A stretch of DNA of 5,940 nt, from the NCBI GenBank assembly GCA_001801345.1, contig MGXJ01000047.1:1-5940 (forward strand). Direction: 5' to 3'. Below, piece by piece: positions 4,773-5,940 of the stretch (positions are counted from its first letter, which is position 1; each line of letters opens with the position of its first letter). The translations under genes and the position numbers were made by a program. The DNA comes from Gammaproteobacteria bacterium RBG_16_37_9 (lineage in GTDB: Bacteria; Pseudomonadota; Gammaproteobacteria; UBA9339). The notes under the pieces were generated by a model, which ran no database searches, was not told where the DNA came from, and worked only from the letters and a program-made list of their open reading frames with translations.

Positions 4773-5940
4773 CTACATCATGTCGCCCATACCTCCCATA
4801 CCTCCCATGCCTCCCATACCGCCACCACCATGACCACCACAACTCTCTTCTTTCTTGGGTGATTCTGAGATCATACACTCTGTGGTAACCATAAGACTGG
4901 CTATAGAAGCTGCATTTTGTAATGCTGTGCGCGTAACTTTGGTTGGATCAAGAATACCCATCTGCACCATATCACCAAATTCACCGGTAGCTGCGTTATA
5001 ACCAAAATTACCTTTGCCATCAGCAATTTTATTAAGCACCACTGAAGCCTCATCACCACTGTTGCTAACAATTTGTCTAAGTGGCATTTCAAGTGCACGA
5101 CGGATGATAGATATACCAGCATCTTGATCGTGATTTGCTCCCTTAAGATCCTTCAATCCTTGTAAAGCACGGATTAAAGCAACACCACCACCAGGAACAA
5201 TACCTTCTTCAACTGCAGCGCGAGTTGCATGTAATGCGTCTTCTACTCGAGCTTTCTTTTCTTTCATTTCGATTTCAGTTGCAGCTCCAACTTTTATAAC
5301 CGCCACTCCACCAGCAAGTTTAGCTAATCTTTCTTGTAGCTTTTCGCGATCATAATCAGAAGAAGTGTTTTCAACCTCTCGACGAATTTGTGTAATACGT
5401 GCTTCTATGTCTTTTTTCTCGCCAGCACCATCGATGATTGTTGAATTATCTTTGGTAATGACAATTCGCTTAGCATGTCCAAGATCTCCTAGCGCAGCGC
5501 CTTCTAGAGTTAAACCAACCTCTTCAGCTATAACTTTAGCACCAGTTAATATTGCTATATCTTGCAACATGGCTTTGCGACGATCACCAAACCCTGGAGC
5601 TTTAACTGCGGCAACTTTGACAATACCACGAATGTTATTGACAACTAATGTTGCTAAAGCTTCGCCTTCTACGTCTTCTGCAATAATAAATAACGGTTTG
5701 CCTGATTTAGCAACCCCTTCTAACAACGGTAACATTTCACGAACGTTAGAGATTTTTTTATCAACAATTAAAATATAAGGCGTTTGTAACTCAACACTCA
5801 TATTTTGTTGGTTGTTAATAAAATATGGGGATAAATAACCACGATCAAACTGCATGCCTTCGACAGTTTCAAGCTCGCTTTCAAGACCTGAGCCATCTTC
5901 AACTGTAATTACGCCTTCTTTGCCAACTTTATCCATCGCA
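4773..5940 (-). CDS. groEL: 60 kDa chaperonin GroEL, N-terminal about 165 residues outside the window
   Basis: GroEL forms the double-ring cytosolic chaperonin that, with GroES and ATP, refolds proteins. The visible part aligns without a gap by eye from AMDKVGKEGVITVEDG, near residue 165 of the E. coli protein, to the end; the in-frame ATG at 5936 is internal, not a start. The apical domain shows the substrate-binding features RGYLSPYF, REMLPLLEGV and EALATLVVNN. KAPGFGDRRKAMLQDIA leads into the intermediate and C-terminal equatorial parts, with SDYDREKLQERLAKLAGGVAVI, the ATP-hydrolysis Asp in ARVEDALHATRAAVEEG (E. coli D398), GYNAATGEFGDM and DPTKVTR. The tail is the usual Gly-Met repeat ending GDMM, preceded by ESCGGHGGGG. 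Predicted full length is about 552 residues. The NNQQNMS segment resembles Coxiella and Legionella. groES would be expected upstream, beyond the right edge. Confidence 0.98.
   Translation of the reverse strand, partial: AMDKVGKEGVITVEDGSGLESELETVEGMQFDRGYLSPYFINNQQNMSVELQTPYILIVDKKISNVREMLPLLEGVAKSGKPLFIIAEDVEGEALATLVVNNIRGIVKVAAVKAPGFGDRRKAMLQDIAILTGAKVIAEEVGLTLEGAALGDLGHAKRIVITKDNSTIIDGAGEKKDIEARITQIRREVENTSSDYDREKLQERLAKLAGGVAVIKVGAATEIEMKEKKARVEDALHATRAAVEEGIVPGGGVALIRALQGLKDLKGANHDQDAGISIIRRALEMPLRQIVSNSGDEASVVLNKIADGKGNFGYNAATGEFGDMVQMGILDPTKVTRTALQNAASIASLMVTTECMISESPKKEESCGGHGGGGMGGMGGMGGMGDMM
4786..4821 (-). repeat. Four 9-bp units coding the GGM tail of GroEL
   Basis: CCCATACCT repeats at 4786, 4795, 4804 (one change, CCCATGCCT) and 4813 (last base differs). 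Read on the minus strand it codes Gly-Gly-Met repeats, a normal feature of bacterial GroEL tails. Unit number is likely to vary between relatives. Confidence 0.85.

Noticed and set aside
4495..4878. A 127-codon minus-strand open frame beginning inside groEL
   Set aside because: Its start overlaps groEL in another frame, it crosses the terminator, and its remainder is translation of the repeat-like element.
5934..5936. The ATG near the right edge as the start of groEL
   Set aside because: It corresponds to an internal Met about 166 residues into GroEL, and the frame continues to the window edge with the expected Ala before it.

Overview
The window looks like a chromosomal piece of a low-GC gammaproteobacterium. 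The best pointers are the GroEL fragment, which carries a YLSPYFINNQQNMS stretch as I recall from Coxiella and Legionella GroEL, together with ordinary gammaproteobacterial xseA and a two-domain nadE. A host-associated or intracellular relative in the Legionellales direction is an inference from similarity by eye, not a database result.

Layout, left to right. Bases 1-1181 (+): the 3' part of a long gene whose product has an acidic, repeat-containing N-terminal region and ends in a complete YoeB/Txe-type RelE-superfamily toxin domain with its catalytic residues intact. Bases 1182-1332: a short gap holding a REP-like palindrome and a candidate extended -10. Bases 1333-2988 (+): nadE, glutamine-dependent NAD+ synthetase, interrupted in frame at its interdomain linker by a 65-nt perfect palindrome flanked by short tandem duplications. 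Bases 2989-3170: a convergent intergenic gap with several small stems. Bases 3171-4379 (-): xseA, exonuclease VII large subunit. Bases 4380-4772: a 393-bp gap with a possible xseA promoter, a 192-bp GC-richer structured repeat-like element with terminal inverted repeats, and a clear intrinsic terminator. Bases 4773-5940 (-): the 3' two thirds of groEL, running off the right edge.

The three conserved genes are housekeeping and do not form a shared pathway: nadE makes NAD+, xseA processes single-stranded DNA, groEL folds proteins. They are separate transcription units (nadE and xseA converge; groEL has its own terminator before xseA). The unusual content lies in the toxin-domain fusion and in the palindromic DNA. 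The in-frame palindrome inside nadE behaves like the coding palindromic elements known from Rickettsia and is the strongest candidate for something not previously described in this lineage.
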